Of a DNA stretch of 64,000 bases, positions 1 to 12,300 are shown one piece after another. How positions within the stretch are numbered: position 1 is the stretch's first letter; each line of letters opens with the position of its first letter. The position numbers were made by a program, and so were the translations under genes. Below the pieces are notes generated by a model. The model worked only from the letters and a program-made list of their open reading frames with translations, had not been told where the DNA came from and searched no databases. The stretch covers positions 2,111,344-2,175,343 of the forward strand of contig WMCF01000033.1 of the NCBI GenBank assembly GCA_009792885.1, in the 5' to 3' direction. Source of the DNA: Eremophila alpestris peregrina (taxonomy: Eukaryota > Chordata > Aves > Passeriformes > Alaudidae).

Positions 1-2032
1 GCACTGTTCTAATTTTACAATGCGTTATTTGCAAAATAGTTTATGTAAGCAAGAAGTTACTAACCTAATCAAATGAAATTCGGGTTTTTAAGGTTTATTG
101 TGTTCAGCATTGTATTTCTTGAAGTATTCATACTACTGAACTGGAGTGATTTCATTAAAAAGATGCTACATTTTGCTGATATTAACAGCAAAAATATTTC
201 ACGTATTTTTTTAGTGTACAGTGTTCATGGCAAAGAGCTTTTGAGATTGGTTTGGAAAATTTGATTATCTTGATACAGAGAGTATGGACATGTGGAGTGG
301 TTCTACAGACATCCATCACAAAACTAACACATCTTCAGATCACCTTTTGCACACACTGTCTGCTTTATTCCTTGACTTGGGTGTATTAAGACTCCTTTGT
401 ATAATATATTTTGCCATCATACTTGCACACATCCAGTACTGGAAAGAAAAAATGAAGCTTGTTTCTTCCATTAGGTGAGAGGTCCTCAGCATCTTGCTGT
501 TTTGTTTCAGTGAGTAGGAAAGAGAAAATGTGATTGTTCTAAGAGCTGTCATTTTCCTATGTGAAAAAAGGAATTTCCAGGATTTTGATGTGTGGAGAAA
601 GGTCTGAGTATAATCCTTTTTACTTCTAGTAACCTCCAGCTGCATGATTAATGTAATTGTTCTCCACACAAGTTGAAATTTTCAACTGCTGCTAATGCTA
701 GGTCAGCTTTCCTGACACAAGCTAATTATTAGAGTTTCTGCTACTTTTATCATTGCATTACACAGAATTGCAGCAATTAGGTATTACGAGCAAACAAAAA
801 CAAATGTTTTACAAAAGGAAAACAAAAGCTTCATGGGAACTTCTTTGGGTCTCAGATTGTTACTGCATCAGTACTAGAAATGGTGAAACTGGAAGCTATT
901 TCAGATAGATCCATTCAGCAAGATTTCAATATTCAATAAGATGTACAACTTATCCTCTGTATTTCTTGAAGATAACATAGAATGTAAATATACAGCAAGG
1001 ATTCCTATTTTGTTTGGGCATAATTAGATAAGAAATGTTATGGCAAAGCTGCAGGAGAAACTTCTGGGTTGTTAAACTTTGTGTGCAGTACAAAAGGTGT
1101 TTGCATGTGCAGGCAGCTTTTGCTGCCCAAACAGCAGTTCATGTTTCTGCTGGGAGCAGGGCAAGGAGAGAAGTCCTGGTGTACCAGGTGCTGCTTTGAA
1201 ACAGCTTTGGTAGCAGAGGTTGGGAGTGCCTTGTTTAAAGCTGGTTCAACAGGAGTCAGAGAGGGTTTGAAGTACCTATTATCTAGAAATGTACTAGCTC
1301 TTAAAAAAGAAAAACATCCAAGGACAAATTTGAATTTGGTTTTCTAACATTTTCTAGTATTTTTAAAAACTTGAGATTAGTGTCTGCTTATTTCTTTTCC
1401 TGCAAAGCATCAAGGGCAGTAAGGTTTGGTTTTCCCTTCAGTGTTAGGGAATTATGATAGAAAGTATTGATAAGGTACGATGTGCTTGTTTCCAAGTGGT
1501 TTTATGCATTCAAACCTTACTTAATAGTAGATTAGCTAAATAGTATTAATAAAAATAGCTGAGAGTAATCCAGTCCAGAATGCTGTTTCCATTGTTGCTT
1601 CTGTCTCAAAGCTTTCTTCCTCAGGAAAAAAAAAAGTTAAAAAATAATCTCTAAACTTTTTAAAGAATAAACTGACACCATTCACATGTATCAGAAGAGC
1701 ATCAGTGACATTCACTCCCTCTAACCACCCCAAAGAAATTATATTTTGTCTTAAATTTATTCTTTTTTTAAAATAAGTAAATTCCTGCTACATCCAACTG
1801 TGTTTCCACTTGCAATTTTTAAGCAATGTGAAGCAGCATCTTGAGGAGAGTGTTCTTGACTTTTTTTCAGCTTCATGGTATTGTTTTAACTTACTACATC
1901 CTTAGTTTGTGTCTAGTTTTCAGTATTGCACTTAAACATGTGGTTTGATAGAAAGAGTCCAGATGAGAATAATAGGTTTCCTAAAATGTTATGTATAAGG
2001 GAAGATTGTGAAGGAATTCATGATGTTGAACT

Positions 2033-2068
2033 AAAAAAAACAAAACAAAACAAAAAACCCAACCAAAC
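2033..2068. repeat. A/C-rich low-complexity tract
   Basis: A run made only of A and C, grading from poly-A through CAAAA units to CCCAACCAAAC. It is one of several such tracts in the window. Confidence 0.8.
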
Positions 2069-5000
2069 TGAGAATGTAAGTATTCAACTACATAGAAAGA
2101 AAACCATAATGAGGAAGGGTCTTGTCCAATGTATGAGTTTTACAGGGCAAGAAGTTATTGCCTCAGATTTAATCAGAGGCTGCAGAATTAGACGCTGAAG
2201 GACAAAGAATTACCATGGAGATGATGAAGCAGTGGAATAAGTGCTGTGGAGTCTCTGTATTTGTGGGCCTTTAAGAACAGGTTACACAAACCTCTGCAAG
2301 AAACAACATCACTGTAGTGGTTCTGCCTGAGGTTAGGTCCTTCTCTTCATATGGGCTGTGATTACGCTAGCAAGTGCAAGATATCTGGGGGGAAAAGGGG
2401 AGGAAACAAAACCTTCCCTACAATTGGAACCATGTGTGAATTCACTTTTAAAGATGTTGAATTAAAGCCAGATAGTCACCGTACTTGGTCAATAATCACT
2501 GCATATACCTTAGCTTGACTTCTTACATTCAGCAATTCCTAATGGTGTTTCTTCAGCTTTTTTCTTGTCTACTACTGTTCAAGTTGGTGTTTTGTAAACA
2601 TTTAGTTTGATAATTGTTATTTCCCAAAGCACAGCCCAAATAAGGATTACTGTAAGGCCCATCATATGGGGATGTTTACCAGATTCCCTGTCCAAACAAG
2701 TGCATCCACCTAGAGTGATGCAGGCTGCTGGGGAAGTGCCAGCCCAAATCCAGCAATAAACAGCTGCATCCATGCTGTAGTGCCCCTGAGCTCATTCAGC
2801 TCTACTGTCTGTGTTTATGCTGCCTCATGTGACACCAGAAATATCTGTGCAGCTCATTCCTGTGCTTTTCTCTCAGAGGGGGGATTGCTTGCAGCAGTGG
2901 TACAGACATGTAAGAAGGGTTACTGCTTTAACTTCTGTCATGCTAAATGCAGGATAAGTTTATCTTGTCTCTCTTTGGGAAGACATCTTTTAACATCCAA
3001 TGAATAATCGGCCCAAAATAGATGAGGTTAAGTTGTGCTCACTTTATCAGTATGTTTAATTATTTAAATTATTTAAATTGCTAATTGTCACTTCAATATG
3101 TGCATATAGGGAATTTAGCAATCTTTTCCTATAAAGATGGTTTTCAGCTGGCTTAGCATAATGAAATCTTATTACTTTCACAACTGAAAGCTTCTGCAGC
3201 TTTTAAAGTCATTTTTATTGCAATTGGCTGTTATTGCAAATTAGGATTTCAAATATTTTGATTATGAAAGGGAAATGGAGTTCAGTTAACTTTAATCAGG
3301 ATTCCTGCCTGCTGACCTGGTTACCTGTACCACTGCTCTCTGTCATCCTCCAAACATCTGTTCTTTGACCCATTTTCCTTGCTGAATTTGTTGCTCCAGG
3401 GTTAGTTCTCATTCCTGTCTGCCAATACTTAAGGAAATAATTGACCTTTTAAAACAAAATAAAAAAGTTATGTTTGAATTTCCTAAGCACTGTGAACACT
3501 CTACAACATAGTGTAAATAATGAATGGAGTGGAGTTGCAATACTACTATTTCTGCAAAAATTATATTGTTTGATTTGACAAATGCTAAGCCTTATGAAGA
3601 TTTATAATAGTGATTGTCAGCTTTTGCTGAATTTAAAAATTGAGAAAAAGCACTTAGATGTGAAATTATAGAAGTATATTGTACTTGACAATACCAAGCT
3701 TTATAGATAAAAAGTTTAAAAAAAATATTTGCTGAAAGGCATAAATTAATTTCAGTAACTACAAAGGACATTCAAATTGTAAAAATAATAGAGGAAGTAA
3801 AAGCTGTCTGGCATGCCAAACAGACTTTAATGTGATTATTAGGTACAGGTTTTTTAAATTAAAGGCAAAGAGATCTCAGATTTCATACTTGTGAAGTAGT
3901 ATCATTCACTTGTCTTACAGGATTTAAACTGATTCTGTTTGCTCCTGCAGTCACTAATCTCATGCATTTGTGTTGCAAAAACAGACTGATTGGGATTTGC
4001 TGCTTGTATAGAAGAACACTGAGGTAGACAGCAAAACAATAGCCAGGTGGCAGACATTCTGAATTGCCATGAAACCTGAAAGCATAAGGTTTGGGGGGGG
4101 TGGCTGCTTATTTTGTGACATCTCTTGTATGCCCAAGCAACAGTTTCAGCCTCTAAGTCTGACTGTGGGAGTTTATACTCATTACACTTTATATGCTATT
4201 GTAAAATAGATTTCTTATTTTTGACAAATGCAAGCTCATTACTTTGGCAACAAGAAAACATCTCTATGAGAAATGGTCCATATGTAAAAGCTCATGAATT
4301 TATGGTCTTTTGCTTCTGGAGATTAACTGTTTTCCTAAGACTGTTTTACATTTCATTTTGGGTACTGTGCCTGTGTTAACTCTGTTACAGTCCAATCCAA
4401 TTGTGGATATTCTGAAACATTCACCCTTAGCAGTTTGCATATATTTATGTAATCAATAGTTCTCCAGTTGCTTACTGAAGTATAAAGACCTAGATTGAGG
4501 TCCAAGAGAGGTTATGAATATCTAAGATGGGCTTTGGATCCTATATAGGTTATGTAGATCCCTCAATCTGAGAGTGAAGTCTTCAAAACACCTGTCTAAA
4601 CACTCAGACACCCCAGATGACTCTGCTGGTACCTGGAGGGAGGAAAGGGTGGTTGCTGTTCACAGCACTCTCACTGCACAGTTTTATTCTGTGCACTCCT
4701 ACAGTTGCCTCTGCCATTTTTACAGGATTGGGTAGTACAATGCTCTTATAAACAAAATGGATTTTTATCTCATAAAGCATGACCAGAGCATTCTTCTCAC
4801 TTAAAGGAAAAGTTATTTGTTTGGGGTTTTTTTCCCAGAAGGCAGTGGGACAGCAATTTTTGGTCCAAGTAGATGTCTTGTGAAGGGGTTAAGCCAGTGA
4901 TGCCGCAACTTTTTATAGAGCGGTGTGAATTTATGTAATGTCTCACAAATCTCAGGATGAGCTGGGTTTGAATTACATTGCAGAATTCCAATTTCTGACT

Positions 5001-5224
5001 GTCAAAAAAGGTGATGCATTTTGCATCATCAGTGACAAAATAAGATGTCCAAGTAGTTGTTGCAGTGGGTATTTGAGTCAAACTTCTCTCCTGCATGAGT
5101 GCCCATAGGATGGAGCTAAACACTCTCTGGATTTTAAGTGACAAAAGCCAAACACAGTATGAATTTAACCTACACAGTGGCTAGAGATTAGTTACGTTAC
5201 CAACTTCTGGGAAAGTCTGGAACA

Positions 5225-5259
5225 AACTTTCTACTAAAGTAACTTTCTACTAAAGTAAC
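5225..5259. repeat. 16-bp tandem duplication
   Basis: Two exact head-to-tail copies of AACTTTCTACTAAAGT (5225-5240 and 5241-5256), plus three bases of a third copy. It lies in the DNAJC1 intron. Confidence 0.9.
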
Positions 5260-8200
5260 CATTACAAGCAGTGCCAAAACAAAGGTACATCTGATTTGAA
5301 ATACTTATTTCAAGTGGTCCTGTAAGTTGCAAATGAGGATACTTGGAAAAATGGAGAATTATTTGGCTCAATGCCTCAGTATTTGAAGTTTCCCCATCTG
5401 GTAAAACTGAAAGACCATTTTAGCAGCTCTTCTAATGTCTGAAAGGGAAGGCAGTGTATAAAACCACAGATTTTGAGTCAGGTGGAAATAAAAGAATGGG
5501 TGATTATTGTTGTCTGACTTGTGTCAAACAGTGCTTGATACAGTTGTAGCTGATATGAAAAAAAGCTGTCAGATCTAGATTGGAAGAAAATTCACTGCAG
5601 CAGGCAGTATTTTGGTTATGAGGGGAGAACTTTAAATTTGGCAAGTTATTCTGGGTGGTTCTGGATGGTTAGATCTGTAAAAATCTACTACTTTGACAAA
5701 GCCAGGAAGGCATTAAAATCCCGCTGTATCTGGCTTTCCCTTGTAAGAAAAAGATGTGGTTACAACTCAAATTAGCCTCAAAGATTCAAGAAATTCCTCA
5801 TTGCTTCATAATAATTTGAACTATACACAGTCTGTCTCCACATGATATTTTTCCTTTATTCCACAGATCTTGGCATTTTTTCATGACATAACTAGATGGG
5901 GAAAATAACTGGGTGCAGAAGACTGCTACTGGGAGAGCAAATTTCTGATAGTTAATGCTGAGAAACCATGACATCTTTAGTAAATACTTAGAGAACTTCT
6001 GCTCAGGAAGGTGCTGAGAGCAATAAAAAATGTTTGCAGACCCTCCAATGCTCAGTAGCACCATAAAGTCATCCTTCCTTGCAAGAAGTTTATATACATT
6101 TGGAAAGCCAAGTGATGTAGATTTTCTTCCTCTACAAATCCCACATTATTTTCTTCAAATATCATTAGAACCCGAGGGGTTTGTACTTCTGTGATTATCT
6201 GCTGCAGTCCCAATAAAAATGCTGTCCTAGAGAAGGAAGGGAGGTTGTTGCCCACAGAAGATTCCCAGTGAATGGTGAAGGCTCCAGTGGCCTACTGGTG
6301 TGTGCCCTGCAGGGCTGGGGCTGCTGCTGGAGGGCTCAGCTGGGCTGGGCCAGTGGCTGCTGCTGTGAGAGTGGGGAATTGCTCTTCATCTTCTGCAAGA
6401 GGCTTCTGTCTCTCTGATTAGCACCAGTTGGTTCTCTGTACCTGACTTTCCAGGGTTTTCCCTCTAGGTCTGTCACAGTTTTGTGCTTTTTTTTTTAATG
6501 TCTGCCTTCCCTGCAGGGTGAAATGTACCCTCTCATTCATGTGATAGCAAAATTTACTTTTGCCTCTGCATCTGAGAGTTTTTAAAGCTGATTCTGAAAT
6601 TTTTTCCTATATATCTCTGAAGTATCAATTGTCCCATCTGAAAGAGGTGGCAGGTGTCCAGGGTAATAAGATATTTAACCTCTGGATGGTCATGATGAGG
6701 AATGTTTTTACTGCTAGGTGTCTTGTTAAGTAGCAACTAGTCTTTGTGATCTGGACTAATTGTTAGCAGTACAGGAGGAAACCAGCTCTGTCTGGCTTTC
6801 ATCACATAAAATCATCCCACTAATCCCTTTTGCTTTCGATGGAATCTTTTTATAGCTGAAGAGCTATTGAAACTGAGTTCAGAAGGGAGTTCTCAGAAGC
6901 AAATTGTTCCTGTGGTTTCTTTCTGTAGGTCCCATAGTAAGATAGTTTGATTTCTACTCCAGCAATTTGATTGCTTGCATCCAGGGTGGGTTTTTTTTGT
7001 CATCTTTATCTGTCTAAGGAAATCTCTTTCACTGTGCATGATATTACCTGACTTTATTTGTGACTTCTGTTATCCCTAGTGGACTACAACATTTAAAGTG
7101 GGTTCCTATAAAATAATGCAGTGTGTCTGTTCAGCAGTACAAATACTTGCAGGAATATGAGATATTCTGTCTTCTGTTTTAAATCAATTTCACAGTCTTG
7201 ATCCTTATTTTTTAAGGTGTCCCCAGACCCAGGATTTCTTAGGGGGGGTTGGTTAATACACTGCTGAAAGCTGTTGTCCAAACAGAAGGCTTTTAGCACA
7301 CCCTCTCACATCAGGATAAAACTCAGCATTTAATATACATGAAAACTGTAATTTTAAACCATTATGCAGGAACGAATAGCAGTAATAACTACAAGAGAGT
7401 GTTCTACAACTGCTTATACTTTGAATAAGTTTTTCCAAGTATGTTATCTGTAAACTAATGAAAAACTAATAATACCATGTAAGCAAGCTATGATAAGTAA
7501 TTGAGTAGAGAAAGCAATGGAGCAACTTATGTTGCATAACTTAGTGAATTGTTTATGAATCAGTTAGGAACTAGCTAGTAAATAACACTACCCACCCCTG
7601 GGAAGGAAATCTAAATTGATATTAAAGATGTCAAAAAGCATGGAGGAATGGGCAACAGAAGAATCTGCAGGTTTGAGTGGCAAGAACAACGATTAAACTC
7701 CTACAGATCAAATTGAAATACAATTTCATGTGTTCCATGGGTTGGACTCCTAATAATCCTCAGCAGTTTAATACTGCCATGGTAACGATTCATGCCCTGT
7801 GCCAGCATCTGGAATGACAATGACTGCTGAGGCTGATGGACACAGAAATCTGAAGCCTAAATAAGTGATACCTGAACTCTCAGTGCAGAGAGCTGGGTAA
7901 AAGTGAACTGTACACTGCACCTGGGAAAGGACTTGCAAACATCCATATGAGGAAGAAAGCTGACAAAAATAATAACAGACAAATAATCTTCCCCTGTAAC
8001 CTGTGAATGATGATAGTAAAGCTGTGGGAAGCTTGATGAGTTGTCAAACTTATGTCAACTGAAGGTGCTTGTTCCATGTTTGAAATAGTAGATTTTCAGT
8101 ATCTAAACCATACACACAGTTGTTTTTTCCAGCTTACCTGGTGAATGTTCAAATTGAAAGTCCATCAAAATATTAACAGATATCATAAAGCCTTCAAAAG

Positions 8201-10204
8201 ATACAGTCTTGGAAATATTAGATGTGATGAATTGAGTAACTTTGTGCAAATGTTACATCTGGGTTCACCAAGTTATAATGACTAGAGTTGGCCAACATGA
8301 GATAACCTGGGGAAAGACTTACTCCTGTTTTTTTTGTATGTGAGGAGAAATATGAAATGCAGTCAGGATCTAGGAATAAACCAAAATCCTTCACTGTTCA
8401 AATGGAGAGGAATGGTTCAGATTCCAATCCAGTTAGATGTAATATGCAGCAAAATTTCTATCTATTATGGCATACATACACTAACAATTTGGGGACACCT
8501 GTCTTGTAAAGGAAACTGAAATTCAGCTGATTTGCACCACTTCCAAAGCAAACTTTGTGATGCATGTGTAGTCTCAGCTTGAAAGATTAAATTATAATTG
8601 CTGATCTCAGAAAACATCAGAGGTTCAACAGATAGAAAACTGAACTCACTTGGCATTGAGGCAGCAGCTCATGGCACCTGTCTTTGTTGGCAATTCGTTC
8701 TTCTCTGTTTTATTCAGGGAATCTTTTCTGCTCTCTTTTTCTTGCCTTTGTGTCCTTCTGAGCAGGCTGTAAATCTCTGAAATACCTATTTCAAAGACAG
8801 CAAAATGGTTTGGAGACAGTTTTCTGGAATAGATAGGGCCTTGTCATATTTACAGTGAATCCACTGTGTCATTGCAGGAAGCTCCAAAAGCTCCTTGTTT
8901 GCATGGCAAATTCTTCTCCCTCCTTTGAAAATAATCTATTTTAATCCAGTTTATATAACATGATTTCTTTTTAAGAGATGCATAGCAGGACACCACCAAG
9001 GATCCTTTCTGTTCAGCAGTCAAGAATGGTTTCTGTTCCTCTCAGCCTTTCAAATCATTCGTACTGTAGAGACACTGCTAAAGATGGAACACAAACATTT
9101 TAATTTTGATTATTTTAGAATACAAATTTTTTAAGGAAGGCAATTTCTATTAATGGATCAGGTTTTCCAAGGAAGATCCCTTCTGTTGTTTCAAAATTGG
9201 GATCACAGGGATCCCAGAACTGTTGTTGCCACTTAAAAATTATCTGTTCATATTACAGTATTCTGACATTTTTCTTTGAACAATTAAAACTTTATCATAC
9301 TGCAACAGTAGAAACTGGAGTTTTCTGTGACAGATGTCTACCTCTGGATAAAGGTTTTGGTTAATTAGAGTTGGGATTTCATTATTCACAGAGTTTTCAT
9401 TTGAACTTAATCATCCCAGAAAATGAGGCTTAATTTGTAGGGAAAATAGACCACTTTGCCTTGTTAAGTCTTGCTGTCATTTCCTTAAGGAGATCCAGCA
9501 CCAGCCTATTTTTACAGCAAACTGCTGCAATTTTGTGGGCAGAAAGGTGGGTGGGAAGAACCAAACAGACCAGACTAGAAGCAGATGGTACCAAGTTATT
9601 TTAACTATTGAGGTGCTCACTTACGCTCACATCTTGTCACAGAACAAAAATCCTGACTCTTATTATTTAATTCTTCTCACAGCAAATGGCTGTACAGCCC
9701 TCTGGCAGGTTTGCTCTCCAGTGCTGCTGTGAGTAGGGAATAACTGGTACTGTTAACATTGGGTAGCTCAAAGAGCAGAAGTCTGTGCTGTGGCTCAGGA
9801 GGCCTGAATGACTCCTATAAGGGTAAATCCCATAAATCCCACACAGAGGAACTCCTGACTTTGTCAGTGGGGTATTTTTTACTTTTGTTCTGGGCAGCAC
9901 ACTGCCACACACCTGCCACTAAAGGGATGTTAACATCTGAGGTCCCAGGTTCAGGGAGCAGGGAACAGGGGAACCCATCCCACATAGTATCAGGTGTGAC
10001 TCAGTGTGCTGCCATTTTGAGTTAGATTTGAGTGGTTCACACTACTTGGTTTCCGTTTCTGGCTTTTTAATTAAGTCCTCATGTTCAAAAAAAAAAAAAA
10101 AGGGAAATTTAAATCTATTATTTATAAAACATTTCCATTAATTAAAAGGATTGTATAATTGTTTGAGTACTACATTTTAAGATGAATTTTTGTGGTACCT
10201 GAAT

Positions 10205-10518
10205 TTAGGACAGTAGGCTGCTACCTAAAAGGAGCTACAAGAGAGCTGGAGAGGAACTTTCTAGAAGTGCCTGTAGTGATAGGACAAGGGGCAATGGCTT
10301 TAAATTGACAAGAATATGTTTAGATGAGATATTAGGAAGAAATGTTTTTTACTGTGAGCATGGTGGGGCACTGGAAAAGGTTGCCCAGAGAAGTCATGGA
10401 TGCCTGGAAGTGTTGGTCCAGTGGAAGGTGTCTTCAGGGCCAGGAGGGTGGGAAGCAGGAAGGTCCCTTAAGGTCCTTTTCAACCCAAGCCATTCTATAA
10501 TTCTGTGGTCATTCTGAA
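10205..10518 (+). mobile_element. CR1 LINE, 3' end fragment
   Basis: This matches, from memory, the 3' terminal part of avian CR1 retrotransposons. Landmarks in order are a GTGATAGGACAAGGGG block near 10276, the ATATTAGGAAGAAAT block near 10330, the CACTGGAAAAGGTTGCCCAG block near 10369, a GGTCC...TTTTCAACCCAAGCC block near 10470, and a terminal array of degenerate ATTCTRTG octamers at 10492-10516. Compared with the usual consensus, a segment appears to be missing between the GGATGCCTGGAAGTG block and the GTGGAAGGTGTC block. The element is 5'-truncated, as most CR1 copies are, and sits in a DNAJC1 intron in the sense orientation. It encodes nothing functional. Confidence 0.93.
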
Positions 10519-11327
10519 TAACAAAGATGCTAAGTAACTAAAGAATCTTCATTTTAAGTGAAGCCTGGCTTGTTATCTGTAATGAAGTGTAGAAATCTGG
10601 GATGAGGAAGCTCCGTGTTCTGAGTGGGGAGAAAGCCTGTTTGTTTGCTTAAAACAGAACAAATTTTGAAACAATCACTTTTTACTCTAAAAAATTCTAA
10701 AAAACTAGTGTTATTTTTCTCCCAGGACAGAGATCTCAGTATACATGGAGAGGTTGAATCAAGCAGCTCTCTGGACTATCAGTAATAACTTTTGTTGCAG
10801 TGGCAGGATTTAAGCCTTTGCTTAAATCAGCCTTTGCTGATCTTTGGCAGTCAAACTGTTACCTTTTGTTTGGGGACTGAATGCCTATCCACTTCTGTGC
10901 TTCATCACCTGGACCTATGTGGGTTATTTTATTCTTTTGTTCAGTATTGGGAAACTAATATATAGAAGATAATTCATTTGGTTCTTTCCCCCCTGTCCTT
11001 GTGGTATTTTTAGGCCAGAAAATTAGGGTTTAACAAAGAAGGAAGATAAAATTTGAGTATCAACTGTGGCGTATTATGGTGATAGTAATAGAAATGTCAT
11101 TTATATTATTTTAATGAGCCAGGAATAGTTTAGAGAGAACAAAGTCTAGAAGGTTACTTTAAGCCAGTTTGAACTCCACATATGAGCAAAGGCAGCCAAA
11201 GAACAACAGCCTCACCATATTTACTGTGTCTTCAGTGTAGGTGATTTGTGTAAGCTAATAATGGATTCTTAATAGTTCCAATGATACAATTTTTTAACAG
11301 TCCTTTATTTTTGTTATTTTCATGCAG

Positions 11328-11376
11328 GTTACCCTGAAAGCCAAGCAGGTGAAGGATTCTGTTACACATACACCAG
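11328..11376 (+). CDS. DNAJC1: DNAJC1 exon: end of first SANT domain
   Basis: A 49-bp internal coding exon. It is preceded by a pyrimidine-rich acceptor ending in CATGCAG (11321-11327) and followed by a GTGTGT donor at 11377. It reads VTLKAKQVKDSVTHTP plus one base of a split Gly codon. This aligns with the human DNAJC1 segment VTTKAKQLKDSVTCSPG at the C-terminal edge of the first SANT domain, recalled from memory. DNAJC1 (ERj1, HTJ1) is a type I membrane J-protein of the endoplasmic reticulum. Its lumenal J domain stimulates BiP, and its cytosolic part, which includes both SANT domains, contacts the ribosome. The exon starts in phase 0 and ends in phase 1, which fits the exon at 11822 exactly. 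Confidence 0.9.
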
Positions 11377-11821
11377 GTGTGTGCTCATGGAAATGACTGG
11401 GTTTGGGTGATGGCTGTGCCTTTCAGTCTGCTCTGCAGAGAGATTTCTGCAACCTTGCCTTACTTTGAGGAAGGAGAACTGCTGGGTATTCTGAGGGCAC
11501 ATTTCCCTTTAGCTACATCCTCCTGGGCTTTCTTACTCCATTTATTGTGGGGTTTGGTCATTTCTTCAGGTTGCTCTCTTTGCTTATATCAGTGTGAGAA
11601 TTCAGTAGCACTTCCCATAGATCAGATAAGCTCCTGATTGGCAAAGTTCATCACCTTGATGATCAAGTGAATTTCTCAATTTTGTTTTTCTTAAGCTGTC
11701 AGTTCAGAAGAGCTTTTTGTCCACTCTGCACTATTCTGAGAACCTTTAATTTGTGGGCAGTTCCCTGCTTGCTTGTGGGGTGTTTTACATTTTCAGAAGT
11801 GTAACAGCAGTGTTCTAACAG
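11377..11821 (+). other. DNAJC1: DNAJC1 intron, 445 bp
   Basis: A short intron between GTGTGT at 11377 and the TTCTAACAG acceptor ending at 11821. A competing TTTTCAG lies at 11796. Using it would add eight residues and shift the frame relative to the preceding phase-1 exon, so 11822 is preferred. I see nothing else in it. Confidence 0.8.
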
Positions 11822-12300
11822 GTGTCATCAGGCTCTCGGAGCTTAAAACGCTGGCACACAATTCCAAAAGTTTCAAAGTCAACGTGAATCTCCCGGATCA
11901 CATCATCACCCAGCGAGAAAGGGAAGAGGAAGTGGAGCAGGAGGGGAACTACAATCCCCTGTCAGAGCAGATGGAAATCCAGACAGACCCAAAGGAGAGC
12001 ACAGCAAGTGAAACCAGGCACCGCAGACGGAAAATTGTCAAAGCACCTGAAACGGCTCTGCTGGCAACAAAGGAGGTACCAGAGGAGAAGGGCAGAGGGA
12101 GACGTCAGAAAGATTTTGATAACGCTGAGCAGGAGGAAGAGAGTGATGATGAAAGCAGAAGAAGGGAGAAAAGCCGTGCACCAGAAGAACCGTGGACTCA
12201 AAATCAGCAGAAACTGCTCGAAATGGCCTTGCAGCAGTACCCAAAGGGAACTTCGGATCGCTGGGATAAAATAGCAAAGTGTGTTCCTGGAAAAAGCAAG
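11822..12300 (+). CDS. DNAJC1: DNAJC1 exon: linker and most of SANT2
   Basis: A 479-bp coding exon of 159 codons after the split Gly. It opens with VIRLSELKTL, matching the human MVRLSEL segment from memory. A polar, charged linker of about 110 residues follows, with basic clusters (RHRRRK, KGRGRRQKD) and an acidic stretch (EQEEESDDES). It ends with most of the second SANT domain. The first two SANT aromatic positions are visible in EEPWTQNQQ and SDRWDKIAKC; the third is in the next exon. In human DNAJC1 the second SANT domain binds serpin alpha-1-antichymotrypsin and ITIH4. The exon ends on a complete Lys codon before GTAGGA. The start at 11822 rests on phase agreement with the 49-bp exon upstream. 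The SANT part is close to human and the linker is much more divergent, as expected for a disordered spacer. Confidence 0.93.

Larger units (their letters stand above)
1..11327 (+). other. DNAJC1: DNAJC1 intron (partial)
   Basis: This is intronic sequence upstream of the first DNAJC1 exon in the window. I looked for the exon that should precede it (the main body of the first SANT domain, with a Trp-Thr-Glu-Glu start and an Arg-Trp-Glu-Lys-Ile-Ala core) in the listed translations and by eye, and did not find it, so it probably lies left of the window. The stretch is AT-rich and CpG-poor: I count 4 CpGs in bases 1-960. It holds a CR1 3' end near 10.2-10.5 kb, an A/C-rich tract near 2.05 kb, a 16-bp tandem duplication at 5.2 kb and a GC-richer patch at 6.28-6.38 kb. 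The open frames here are short and have no recognisable domains. Confidence 0.75.

Noticed and set aside
1..11327. Search for the DNAJC1 exon with the body of the first SANT domain.
   Set aside because: No sequence with the expected Trp-Thr-Glu-Glu and Arg-Trp-Glu-Lys-Ile-Ala blocks was found, so it is presumed to lie left of the window.
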